Shown here in pieces: positions 16,735 through 25,297 of a stretch of 64,000 bases of DNA (the first letter of the stretch is position 1; each line of letters starts with the position of its first letter). This DNA comes from Pseudomonas sp. GV085 (lineage in GTDB: Bacteria; Pseudomonadota; Gammaproteobacteria; Pseudomonadales; Pseudomonadaceae), in contig NZ_QAOV01000011.1 of assembly GCF_003050925.1 (NCBI RefSeq), positions 21,250-85,249 on the forward strand. Reading direction: 5' to 3'. Below the pieces are notes generated by a model, which worked only from the letters and a program-made list of their open reading frames with translations, did no database searches and was not told the origin of the DNA. Both the position numbers and the translations under genes were made by a program.

Positions 16735-17096
16735 GTTGCAATCCATGTCATACGCTGGTTATAGTCGGCGCACGGTGAGTTTCGGACTCACTTTTTTATC
16801 CCTCGAGCAAAGATCAGCCCAATGCCTGCATCCCTCATCAACGCGGTAGTCGATTCAGCGGTCAACGCTGGCGTCGTGCTGTGCGGGAATCAGCAGCCCG
16901 GGCAGATCAGTCAATACCCCCCACCTGTCAGTAGCACGCTGGTGTGCGCAGTCGCATCACCGCCAGGCGTTGGCATTTCGGGCTGATCAGCTGCCTTCTG
17001 CTGTTCCCATGCCCGTCTGAAAAAGCGCCCGCCTGAAAAACTACTGGATTTCAGCTTCGGCTGAGTTGGCTTTTTGCCTGACTACAGGTGGTATTC
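16735..17096 (+). promoter_or_regulatory. Long structured leader of the EamA gene: promoter, two hairpins and a small ORF
   Basis: A promoter-like pair (TTGCAA at 16735-16740 and TATAGT at 16759-16764) is followed almost at the predicted start by a GTGAGT-TTCGG-ACTCAC hairpin with a T-run (16775-16797). A 54-codon frame (16822-16986) comes next. A second hairpin with a TTCG loop (TCAGC/GCTGA, 17051-17064), then TTTTT at 17071, sits just before the transporter start at 17097. The layout resembles a leader-peptide or riboregulated attenuator. The elements are seen; regulation is inferred. Confidence 0.45.
16822..16986 (+). CDS. Possible 54-residue leader ORF
   Basis: An ATG at 16822 opens a frame of 54 residues ending at TGA 16984-16986. 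It starts MPASLINAVVDSAVNAGVV and is rich in valine, proline, serine and glycine, with two cysteines. The ribosome site is weak (AAAGATCAG before the ATG). Its place between two hairpins and the EamA gene suggests a leader peptide rather than an independent protein. It may also be chance; comparison with relatives would decide. Confidence 0.35.
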   Translation: MPASLINAVVDSAVNAGVVLCGNQQPGQISQYPPPVSSTLVCAVASPPGVGISG

Positions 17097-17960
17097 ATGT
17101 TTGTCCTTTCGAAAAAGTCCGCGCTCGCGGCGGCGTCCACGAGCCTGTTCGTTCTGCTGTGGAGCAGCGGGGCGATTTTCTCCAAATGGGGGCTGGCTCA
17201 CGCGTCGCCCTTCGCCTTCCTGATGTTTCGTTTCGTCATTGCCCTATGCGGCCTGGTGCTGCTGGTGCCGTTGCTCAAGCTGAAGTTGCCCAAGGGCGGC
17301 AAACCGATGCTGTATGCGATGGCCACCGGCGTGGTGTTGTTGGGGGCGTATCAGATTTTCTATCTGCTGGCCCTGGACCTTAAAGTCACGCCCGGGGTGA
17401 TGGCGACCATCATGGGCGTGCAGCCGATCCTCACCGTGGTGCTGATGGAGCGTCAGCGTTCCTGGAGCCGCATGTTCGGACTGGCCCTGGGGCTGACCGG
17501 GTTGATCATGGTGGTCTATCAGGGCATCGGTCTGGCCGGGATGTCGCTGGCCGGGATGCTTTTCGGTCTGCTGGCGCTGGCGAGCATGACGTTCGGTTCG
17601 ATCATGCAGAAATGCATTACCGACAATCCCCTCGGCACGCTGCCGGTGCAGTACCTCGCGGGGCTATTGTTGTGCGCAGTGTTCGTACCCTTCCAGCCGT
17701 TTCACTTCGAACACGGCAGCGGTTTCATCCTGCCGGTGCTATGGATGGGGCTGGTGGTATCGGTGCTGGCGACGCTGTTGCTGTATCGCTTGATCGCCCG
17801 AGGCAATCTGGTGAACGTCACCAGCCTGTTTTACCTGGTGCCGGCGGTAACGGCGGTGATGGACTATCTGATCTTCGGCAATCGCCTGGCGATGTTGAGC
17901 CTGTTCGGCATGCTGTTGATCATCGTCGGTCTGGTGTTCGTGTTCCGTAAAACCGCGTAA
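17097..17960 (+). CDS. EamA-family (DMT) transporter
   Basis: The 287-residue protein has ten hydrophobic segments in two EamA repeats (about 10-140 and 150-285), the layout of drug/metabolite exporters. I use ATG 17097 with AGGTGG 5 bases upstream; a GTG at 17088 overlaps that site. Substrates in this family include amino acids and their analogues. It has its own long leader, described separately, and no co-oriented neighbour, so its expression is probably controlled in that leader. The substrate cannot be predicted. Confidence 0.82.
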   Translation: MFVLSKKSALAAASTSLFVLLWSSGAIFSKWGLAHASPFAFLMFRFVIALCGLVLLVPLLKLKLPKGGKPMLYAMATGVVLLGAYQIFYLLALDLKVTPGVMATIMGVQPILTVVLMERQRSWSRMFGLALGLTGLIMVVYQGIGLAGMSLAGMLFGLLALASMTFGSIMQKCITDNPLGTLPVQYLAGLLLCAVFVPFQPFHFEHGSGFILPVLWMGLVVSVLATLLLYRLIARGNLVNVTSLFYLVPAVTAVMDYLIFGNRLAMLSLFGMLLIIVGLVFVFRKTA

Positions 17961-18066
17961 TTGCGTGCAAACCCGATAAGGCCTGGAGCATTGCTCCGGG
18001 TCTGTGGATTTTTGGCGTCTGATCAGCCGACTTGCCCGCGAAGGCGTCATCCGCAACGCAACAATT

Positions 18067-18975
18067 CTACTGGTCAGCCACCAAACCCGTTTTCACAGCA
18101 GCCGGCTTCAACACCAACCACAACGCCAGCGCAATCAACAACCCGCCATACAGATGCGCCATCGATAAGGGTTCATCGAGAAACATCGCACCCCATAACA
18201 CCCCGAATGGCGGGATCATGAAGGTCACGGTCGACGACTTTACCGGGCCGATCGAACTGAGCAACCGGAAGTAGATGATGTAGGCAAACGCGGTACACGC
18301 CAGCCCCAACCCCAACAGTGACAACCAGACCTTCCAGCCGCCCCAGCTTTCCGGTGGCTGGCTGATCACGCTGTAGCCGAACAACGGCAATATGAACAGG
18401 GTCGCTCCCAGCATGCTGCCCAACGCCGACAGTCGACTGTCGAGCCCACCGGCCTGATCGAGCCAGCGCCGGGCGAGAAACCCGGCGAAGCCATAACAGG
18501 TGGTGGCGAGCAGGCAGGCGAGGGCGCCCATCAGCAGTTGCATGTCGAACGCCACGGGACCGGCGCGGGTCAGGACGCCGACGCCAAGCAGTCCGAGGAA
18601 TACTCCGCCGAGCTTGGCGGCGCTGAGTCTTTCATGGAAGAACAAGCCGCCGATCAGCACACCCATCAACGGCGTGGTGGCGTTGAAAATCGCCGAGTAA
18701 CCGGCCGGCAGCACTTGCGCCGCGACCGAGTAGAGCGTCGCCGGGATGCCGGAGTTGATCACCCCGAGCAGCATCACGGTCTTGAGTTTGCCTTTGAAAT
18801 CCCAGCTGATGCGCATCAGGCCAAGCATCACCAACAGTCCGACCGCGGCAATCGACACACGGAAAAACGCCGTGGGAAGGGTGCCGATCACCGGAGCGAT
18901 GATGCGCATGAACAGAAAACTCGCACCCCAAATGGCCGCCAGTGACAGTAAACGGAAAATATCGACGGGGTTCAC
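18067..18975 (-). CDS. EamA-family (DMT) transporter
   Basis: The 302-residue protein has ten predicted membrane helices in two EamA domains, including LAAIWGASFLFMRIIAPVIG near the N terminus and FMIPPFGVLWGAMFLDEPL near 240-260. The GTG start at 18975 has AAGGAAGG 8 bases upstream; extending to the ATG at 19092 would add a non-conserved polar tail running into the aceK promoter region. It converges with the preceding EamA gene and diverges from aceK. Probable exporter of an amino acid or other small metabolite; substrate unknown. Confidence 0.82.
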   Translation of the reverse strand: MNPVDIFRLLSLAAIWGASFLFMRIIAPVIGTLPTAFFRVSIAAVGLLVMLGLMRISWDFKGKLKTVMLLGVINSGIPATLYSVAAQVLPAGYSAIFNATTPLMGVLIGGLFFHERLSAAKLGGVFLGLLGVGVLTRAGPVAFDMQLLMGALACLLATTCYGFAGFLARRWLDQAGGLDSRLSALGSMLGATLFILPLFGYSVISQPPESWGGWKVWLSLLGLGLACTAFAYIIYFRLLSSIGPVKSSTVTFMIPPFGVLWGAMFLDEPLSMAHLYGGLLIALALWLVLKPAAVKTGLVADQ

Positions 18976-19134
18976 AGCGCGTTCCTTCCTTGATGGAGGG
19001 GCGAAAGTGTTGCTGAGCGTGTGGTCGATGGCAACCGAAAACCGGACATTCAATTCGCCCGGAAAATTACGCTTCTCCTGCACCCGGTTCACTGGCTAAG
19101 CTCAAGCCTCCCGAATTCCCGCAGAGGTCTCACC

Positions 19135-20853
19135 ATGCCGCAGCAATGGCCAGCCGCCGACATCGCCCGCTTGATCCTCGATGGCTTTGACGATTACCGC
19201 GAGCATTTCCGGCAGATCACCGACGGCGCCCGGGCCCGCTTCGAACAGGCCCGGTGGCAAGAGACGCAATCGGCGTCGGCGGCGCGGATCAATCTGTACG
19301 AAGAAAAAGTCGGTGAAACCGTGGAACGACTGCGCACCGCGTTTGACCCAGGCACCCTGGACGTCAGCTGCTGGCCGCTGGTCAAAAGCGCCTACATCAG
19401 CCTGATCGACCTGCGCTTCGACGACGAACTGTCCGAGACCTGGTACAACTCGATCTTCTGCGGGCTGTTCAGCCATGACCTGATCAGCGATGGCTGCATG
19501 TTCATCCACACCACCCGGCCGAGCCTGCGCCGTGCCCGGGCCGCGCAAACCCGCACCTACAAGCCGCAAGGACAGTTGTCGGCCATGCTCGCCAGCATCT
19601 TCGCCGACTACCGCTTCAGTGAGGATTACGCAGACCTGCCCGGTGACCTGAAGCGTCTCGAAGCGCAGTTGCGCGAGAACCTGCCGGATTGGGTATGCAA
19701 GGACCCGGAGCTGAGCGTCGAGCTGTTTTCCTCGGTGCTGTACCGCAACAAAGGCGCGTACCTGGTGGGGCGCATCTACACCGCCGACGAGCAGTGGCCG
19801 CTGGCGATTCCATTGCTGCACCTCGAAGGGCGCGGCATCCAGATCGATGCGCTGATCACCGACGAGGCGGACGTGTCGATCATTTTCTCGTTCACCCGCT
19901 CGTATTTCATGGTGGATGTGCCGGTGCCGGCGGAGTTCATTGGCTTCTTGCGGCGTATCCTGCCGGGCAAGCACATTGCCGAGCTGTACACTTCGATTGG
20001 CTTCTACAAGCACGGCAAGTCGGAGTTCTACCGGGCGCTGATCAATCACCTGGCCAACACCGACGACCAGTTCATCATGGCACCCGGTGTGCGCGGCATG
20101 GTCATGAGCGTGTTCACCCTGCCGGGTTTCAACACCGTGTTCAAAATCATCAAGGACCGTTTCTCGCCGTCGAAAAACGTCGACCGCGCCACGGTGATCG
20201 AGAAGTACCGTTTGGTGAAGAGTGTCGACCGCGTCGGACGCATGGCCGATACTCAGGAATTCGCCGACTTCCGTTTCCCGCTGAGCAAGTTCGACCCGGC
20301 GTGCCTGGAGGAACTGCTGGAAGTCGCGCCGTCGACGGTGTCGGTGGAAGGTGACACCGTGCTGATCCGCCACTGCTGGACCGAGCGCCGCATGACCCCG
20401 CTGAACCTCTACCTGGAAAACGCCAACGAGGCGCAGGTGCGCGAGGCCCTGGAGGACTACGGGCTGGCGATCAAGCAGCTGGCGGCGGCCAACATCTTTC
20501 CCGGCGACATGCTGCTGAAGAACTTCGGCGTCACCCGTCATGGTCGTGTGGTGTTCTACGACTATGACGAGATCTGCTTCCTCACCGAGGCCAACTTCCG
20601 CCACATCCCGGCACCGCGCACCCCCGAGGACGAAATGGCCTCTGAACCGTGGTACTCGATCGGGCCGCTGGACGTGTTCCCGGAAGAGTTTCCGCCATTC
20701 CTGTTTGCCGATTTCGGGCAACGCAAGTTGTTCGATCAGTTGCATGGCGAGTTGTACAACGCCGATTACTGGAAGAGTCTGCAGGAAGCGATTCGGGCGG
20801 GGAAGGTGATCGATGTGTTTCCGTATCGGCGCAAGGGCCTCGATAACGAGTAG
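19135..20853 (+). CDS. aceK: Isocitrate dehydrogenase kinase/phosphatase
   Basis: The 572-residue protein is full length for AceK, which switches isocitrate dehydrogenase off and on by phosphorylation, sending isocitrate to the glyoxylate shunt. The ATP-binding loop APGVRGMVM is at 316-324, K337 lies in GFNTVFKIIKD, and the catalytic region has NIFPGDMLLKN (453-463) and YDYDEI (475-480). ATG 19135 begins MPQQWPAADIARLIL, the conserved start. Unlike the enterobacterial aceBAK operon, no aceA or aceB is adjacent, which is usual in Pseudomonas. An inverted repeat pair follows 24 bases after the stop. Confidence 0.93.
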   Translation: MPQQWPAADIARLILDGFDDYREHFRQITDGARARFEQARWQETQSASAARINLYEEKVGETVERLRTAFDPGTLDVSCWPLVKSAYISLIDLRFDDELSETWYNSIFCGLFSHDLISDGCMFIHTTRPSLRRARAAQTRTYKPQGQLSAMLASIFADYRFSEDYADLPGDLKRLEAQLRENLPDWVCKDPELSVELFSSVLYRNKGAYLVGRIYTADEQWPLAIPLLHLEGRGIQIDALITDEADVSIIFSFTRSYFMVDVPVPAEFIGFLRRILPGKHIAELYTSIGFYKHGKSEFYRALINHLANTDDQFIMAPGVRGMVMSVFTLPGFNTVFKIIKDRFSPSKNVDRATVIEKYRLVKSVDRVGRMADTQEFADFRFPLSKFDPACLEELLEVAPSTVSVEGDTVLIRHCWTERRMTPLNLYLENANEAQVREALEDYGLAIKQLAAANIFPGDMLLKNFGVTRHGRVVFYDYDEICFLTEANFRHIPAPRTPEDEMASEPWYSIGPLDVFPEEFPPFLFADFGQRKLFDQLHGELYNADYWKSLQEAIRAGKVIDVFPYRRKGLDNE

Positions 20854-20877
20854 AGACAGGGCGCTCCTCTAACCCCG

Positions 20878-20971
20878 TAGGAGCTGCCGAAGGCTGCGAT
20901 CTTTTGATCTTGATCTTTTCGACGCGCCTGAAAAGCAAGATCAAAAGATCGCAGCCTTCGGCAGCTCCTAC
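20878..20971. repeat. Inverted REP-like pair, GTAGGAGCTGCCG family
   Basis: Outward copies with core GTAGGAGCTGCCGAAGGCTG and its complement are separated by about 30 bases between aceK and hrpA. The central variant CCGAAGG differs from the CCGCAGG form near 11.2 kb, and both arms carry the same change, which preserves pairing. Confidence 0.85.
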
Positions 20972-21059
20972 AGGGGAGCCAGCCACGAACACCCGCAATC
21001 CATGCCAAATCTGCGACAATCGGCACCCTGCGCCACTAGACGACTGAATTGCGTACCCG

Positions 21060-24000
21060 ATGACCGACGAATCGCCCTCCATCGACAAACTGCTGAAAAA
21101 CCTCGATCACGCCATGCTCGCCGACCGCCACCGGCTGCGGCGGCAGTTGCTTGAGCTGCGCAAGAAACCCGACGAGGCCAGGCTGGGCCAGTGGGTGACG
21201 CGGATGCAGGCGTCCTGCGATCAGGTGCTGGCGCGCAAGGCCAGCCTGCCGGTGATTCGTTACGACGACAGCCTGCCGATCGCCGCCAAGCGCGACGAAA
21301 TCAAGAGGGCGCTGGAAAAGCACCAAGTGCTGATCATCGCCGGTGAGACCGGCTCGGGTAAGACCACCCAGTTGCCGAAGATCTGCCTGGAAATCGGTCG
21401 CGGCCAGCATGGCCTGATCGGTCACACCCAGCCGCGGCGGATCGCTGCGCGCAGTGTGGCCAGCCGGGTCGCCGAAGAGCTCGGCACGCCGTTGGGCGCA
21501 CTGGTCGGCTATCAGGTGCGTTTCGAGGATCAGAGCGATTCCAACACCCTGATCAAACTGATGACCGACGGCATCCTGCTGGCCGAAACCCAGAACGACC
21601 GGTATCTGGAACGCTACGACACGATCATCGTCGACGAAGCCCACGAACGCAGCCTCAATATCGACTTTCTGCTCGGCTACTTGAAAACCCTGCTGCCGCG
21701 TCGTCCCGATCTGAAAGTCATCATTACTTCGGCGACTATCGACCTCGAACGCTTCTCCAAACACTTCGATGACGCGCCAATTGTCGAAGTCTCCGGCCGT
21801 ACTTTCCCGGTGGACACCTGGTATCGCCCGCTGACGCTGGAGCAGGACGAAGAGGGTAACCGCGTCGAGGACGACCTGACGGTGGATCAGGCGATCCTCG
21901 CCACCCTCGACGAAATTGCCGCCTTTGAGCGCAGCGAACGCCGCAGTCCCGGTGACGTGCTGGTGTTCCTGCCGGGTGAGCGCGAGATTCGCGACGCCGC
22001 CGACATGCTGCGCAAGGCGCAGCTCAAGCACACTGAAATCCTGCCGTTGTACGCACGATTGTCGCCGGCCGAGCAGCAGCGGATTTTCCAGTCGCACCCG
22101 GGCCGTCGCGTGGTGCTGGCGACCAACGTCGCGGAAACTTCGCTGACCGTGCCGGGCATTCGTTACGTGATCGACAGCGGCACCGCGCGCATCAGCCGTT
22201 ACAGCTACCGGGCCAAGGTCCAGCGCCTGCCTATTGAAGCCATTTCCCAGGCCAGCGCCAATCAGCGTAAAGGTCGTTGCGGGCGGGTCGAGCCGGGCAT
22301 TTGCGTGCGTCTGTACAGCGAGGAGGATTTTCTCGGTCGCCCGGAATTTACTGATCCGGAAATCCTGCGGACCAACCTCGCGGCGGTCATTTTGCAGATG
22401 CTGCATCTGCGCCTCGGTGAGGTCAGCGCGTTTCCGTTCATCGAGCCGCCGGATGGCAAGGCCATCAGCGACGGTTACAACCTGCTGCAGGAACTCTCGG
22501 CGGTGGATCGCAACAGCCAGTTGACGCCGCTCGGCCGGCAATTGGCGCGCTTGCCGGTGGACCCGCGCATGGGCCGCATGTTGCTGGAGGCGGCGAAACT
22601 CGGCAGCTTGCAGGAAGTGTTGATCGTTGCCAGTGCCATGTCGATCCAGGACCCGCGCGAGCGCCCGCCGGAGCGTCAGCAAGCGGCGGATCAGGCTCAC
22701 GCGCAATGGAAAGACGCCGACTCGGACTTCGCCGGGCTGGTCAATCTGTGGCGCGGTTTCGAAGAGCAGCGCCTGGCGCTGACTACCAATCCTTTGCGCA
22801 ACTGGTGCCGCAAGAACTTCCTGAATTACCTGCGCCTGCGCGAATGGCGCGACTCCCATCGTCAGCTGAGCCTGATCTGCCGCGACATGCAGCTGAGCCT
22901 CAACAAAGAGCCGGCGGACTATCCGAAACTGCACAAGGCGGTGCTGGTGGGGTTGCTGAGCCAGATCGGCCAGAAAACGGAAGAAGGCGATTACCTCGGC
23001 GCGCGTCAGCGGCGGTTCTGGATTCATCCGTCGTCGGGTATCGGTAAAAAGCGTCCGCAGTGGCTGATGACCGCCGAACTGGTGGAAACCACCAAGCTTT
23101 ATGCGCGCATGGTGGCGAAGATCGATGCCGACTGGATCGAGCCACTGGCCGGGCACCTGATCAAGAAAAACCATTTCGAACCCCACTGGGAGAAGAAGCG
23201 CGGCCAGGTCGTGGCGTTCGAACAGATCACCCTGTTCGGGTTGATCGTGGTCGGGCGTCGGCCGGTGCATTACGGCCCGGTGGATCCGGTGGTTTCGCGG
23301 GAACTGTTCATCCGTGAAGCGCTGGTACGCGGAGAGATTCAGTCCAAGGCCAAGTGTTTGTCGGCCAACGCGCAGTTGCTGGAGCAACTCGACGAACTGG
23401 AAGCCAAGGCCCGTCGCCGCGACATCCTCGCCGACGAAGAAACCCTGTACGCCTTCTATGACGCGCGATTGCCGGCGGAGATCCATCAGACGGCGACCTT
23501 CGACAGTTGGTATCGGATCAACAGCCAGAAAGACCCGCAACTGCTGATCATGCGCGAAGAAGACGTGCTGGCCCGCGAAGCCAGTGAAGTCACCGCCCAG
23601 CATTACCCGGATACGCTGCATCTCGGCGATCTGGAGTTGGCCCTCAGTTACCACTTCGAACCCAACCATCCACGGGACGGTGTGACCCTGCGCGTGCCGG
23701 CGCCGCTGTTGCCGATGCTGCCACCGGAACGCCTGGAATGGCTGGTGCCCGGTGTCATCGAAGCCAAGTGCATTGCCCTGGTACGCAACCTGCCCAAGGC
23801 CCTGCGCAAGAATTTCGTACCCGTGCCGGACTTCGTCAAAGCGGCCTTGCAACGCATGACATTTGCCGAGGGCTCACTGCCTCAGGCCCTGGGGCGCGAG
23901 CTGCTGCGCATGACCGGCGCGCGGGTCAGCGACGAAGCCTGGAGTGAGGCGACGCAGCAGGTCGAAAGCCATCTGCGGATGAATCTGGAAATCGTCGACG

Positions 24001-24971
24001 CCCAGGGCAAGTTCCTCGGTGAAGGTCGCGATCTGGCCGAACTGACGGCGCGTTTCGCCGAGGCCAGCCAGGCGGCATTGGCGGTGCCGCAAACCGCGAA
24101 GAGCCAGCAGCCGGTGGAGCCGAAAGTATTCGCCGCCGTGGCCGAGAAAACCCAGCAGAAGATCGCCGGGCTGTCGATGACGGTGTATCCGGCGCTGGTG
24201 GAGGAGAGCGGTACGGTCAAGGAAGGGCGTTTTTCGACGCCGGCCGAGGCCGAGTTCCAGCATCGCCGTGCCCTGCAACGCCTGCTGATGCAGCAACTGG
24301 CCGAGTCGGCCAAATTCCTGCGCGGCAAATTGCCGGGGCTGACCGAACTGGGCCTGCTGTACCGCGACATGGGGCGCGTCGATGCGCTGGTGGAAGACAT
24401 TCTGCTGGCCAGCCTCGACAGCTGCATTCTTGAAGGCGAAGACCCGCTGCCACGCGATGGCGCTGGATTGGCGTCGCTGGCCGAGCGCAAACGTGGCGCC
24501 TGGACCGAGCACGCCGAACGTGTGGCGAAGCTGACCCTGGAAATCCTCAAGCTCTGGCACGGCTTGCAAAAGCGCTTCAAGGGCAAGATCGATCTGGCGC
24601 AAGCCGTGGCCCTGAACGATATCAAGCAACAGCTCAGCCACTTGGTCTATCCGGGGTTTGTCCGGGAAACACCGATGCAGTGGCTCAAGGAGTTGCCGCG
24701 TTACCTCAAGGCGATCGAGCAGCGCTTCGAAAAAATCGGCGCCCAGGTGCAGCGCGACCGGGTCTGGAGTGGTGAATTGTCCGGTCTATGGACGCAATAC
24801 CAAACCCGCGCCAACAAACACGCCCAGGAAGGCAAGCGCGATCCGCAGCTGGAGTTGTATCGCTGGTGGCTGGAGGAGTACCGGGTTTCGCTGTTTGCGC
24901 AACAGTTGGGAACCCAGGTGCCTATTTCCGACAAGCGCCTGAACAAGCAGTGGAGCCAGGTCGAGCCTTGA
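21060..24971 (+). CDS. hrpA: ATP-dependent RNA helicase HrpA
   Basis: The 1303-residue DEAH-box helicase has Walker A GETGSGKT (95-102), DEAH (192-195), a SAT motif (ITSATID), and motif VI QRKGRCGRVEPG near 400. The HA2/OB-fold region follows, and a DUF3418 C-terminal half makes up the rest. Length equals that of E. coli HrpA (about 1300). HrpA acts on mRNA and has been linked to rescue of stalled ribosomes. It is a single-gene unit flanked on both sides by REP-like repeats. Confidence 0.94.
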   Translation: MTDESPSIDKLLKNLDHAMLADRHRLRRQLLELRKKPDEARLGQWVTRMQASCDQVLARKASLPVIRYDDSLPIAAKRDEIKRALEKHQVLIIAGETGSGKTTQLPKICLEIGRGQHGLIGHTQPRRIAARSVASRVAEELGTPLGALVGYQVRFEDQSDSNTLIKLMTDGILLAETQNDRYLERYDTIIVDEAHERSLNIDFLLGYLKTLLPRRPDLKVIITSATIDLERFSKHFDDAPIVEVSGRTFPVDTWYRPLTLEQDEEGNRVEDDLTVDQAILATLDEIAAFERSERRSPGDVLVFLPGEREIRDAADMLRKAQLKHTEILPLYARLSPAEQQRIFQSHPGRRVVLATNVAETSLTVPGIRYVIDSGTARISRYSYRAKVQRLPIEAISQASANQRKGRCGRVEPGICVRLYSEEDFLGRPEFTDPEILRTNLAAVILQMLHLRLGEVSAFPFIEPPDGKAISDGYNLLQELSAVDRNSQLTPLGRQLARLPVDPRMGRMLLEAAKLGSLQEVLIVASAMSIQDPRERPPERQQAADQAHAQWKDADSDFAGLVNLWRGFEEQRLALTTNPLRNWCRKNFLNYLRLREWRDSHRQLSLICRDMQLSLNKEPADYPKLHKAVLVGLLSQIGQKTEEGDYLGARQRRFWIHPSSGIGKKRPQWLMTAELVETTKLYARMVAKIDADWIEPLAGHLIKKNHFEPHWEKKRGQVVAFEQITLFGLIVVGRRPVHYGPVDPVVSRELFIREALVRGEIQSKAKCLSANAQLLEQLDELEAKARRRDILADEETLYAFYDARLPAEIHQTATFDSWYRINSQKDPQLLIMREEDVLAREASEVTAQHYPDTLHLGDLELALSYHFEPNHPRDGVTLRVPAPLLPMLPPERLEWLVPGVIEAKCIALVRNLPKALRKNFVPVPDFVKAALQRMTFAEGSLPQALGRELLRMTGARVSDEAWSEATQQVESHLRMNLEIVDAQGKFLGEGRDLAELTARFAEASQAALAVPQTAKSQQPVEPKVFAAVAEKTQQKIAGLSMTVYPALVEESGTVKEGRFSTPAEAEFQHRRALQRLLMQQLAESAKFLRGKLPGLTELGLLYRDMGRVDALVEDILLASLDSCILEGEDPLPRDGAGLASLAERKRGAWTEHAERVAKLTLEILKLWHGLQKRFKGKIDLAQAVALNDIKQQLSHLVYPGFVRETPMQWLKELPRYLKAIEQRFEKIGAQVQRDRVWSGELSGLWTQYQTRANKHAQEGKRDPQLELYRWWLEEYRVSLFAQQLGTQVPISDKRLNKQWSQVEP

Positions 24972-24981
24972 CCTGATCCCT

Positions 24982-25079
24982 GTAGGAGCGAGCTTGCTCG
25001 CGATGAGTTCAAGAACGCCGCGGGGTGTCAGGCACGAAGCGTTATCGTTGACGACCATCGCGAGCGAGCTCGCTCCTAC
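24982..25079. repeat. Inverted REP-like pair, GTAGGAGCGAGC family
   Basis: Two inverted copies of GTAGGAGCGAGCTTGCTCGC (second copy with CGAGCGAGCTCG) flank a 50-base centre containing CGTTATCGTTGACGA. This second repeat family recurs at 26.4, 30.3, 36.9 and 38.8 kb. From 25080 to 25297 I see no convincing gene, only the upstream region of the KAS III gene. Confidence 0.85.
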
Positions 25080-25297
25080 AAGGTATGGCGTTGCTCTTGC
25101 AAAAAGGGGCCAAAACCCACGGTTTATGGCAAACTTCGCGCCTATAAACGCCGGCCCCGCGGTTTTGAGCCTTTACGGTCTCGGGCAGGTCGGAATAAAG
25201 CGATGCCAGGTTTGCGTCCCCCGGATGGGAATAGATCCTTTGTGTATTGGTACGTCGGTGCCAATGCTTTCTGCCTGAACAGATTAGAGACACGACC

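Noticed and set aside
19102..20745. A 547-codon minus-strand frame opposite aceK
   Set aside because: aceK is unmistakable on the plus strand; the opposite frame is histidine- and glutamine-rich in the way typical of antisense shadows.
21036..23852. A 938-codon open frame on the minus strand opposite hrpA
   Set aside because: It is the shadow of a GC-rich gene; hrpA on the other strand has all helicase motifs and the minus-strand protein resembles nothing I know.
24982..25079. Repeats considered as a CRISPR array or insertion-sequence ends
   Set aside because: Copies come as single inverted pairs without regular spacers, cas genes or transposase; they match Pseudomonas REP-like elements.
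25126..25278. A possible 50-residue small gene (ATG near 25126) before the KAS III gene
   Set aside because: No ribosome site, no recognisable sequence and partial overlap with repeat-derived DNA; I leave it as intergenic.
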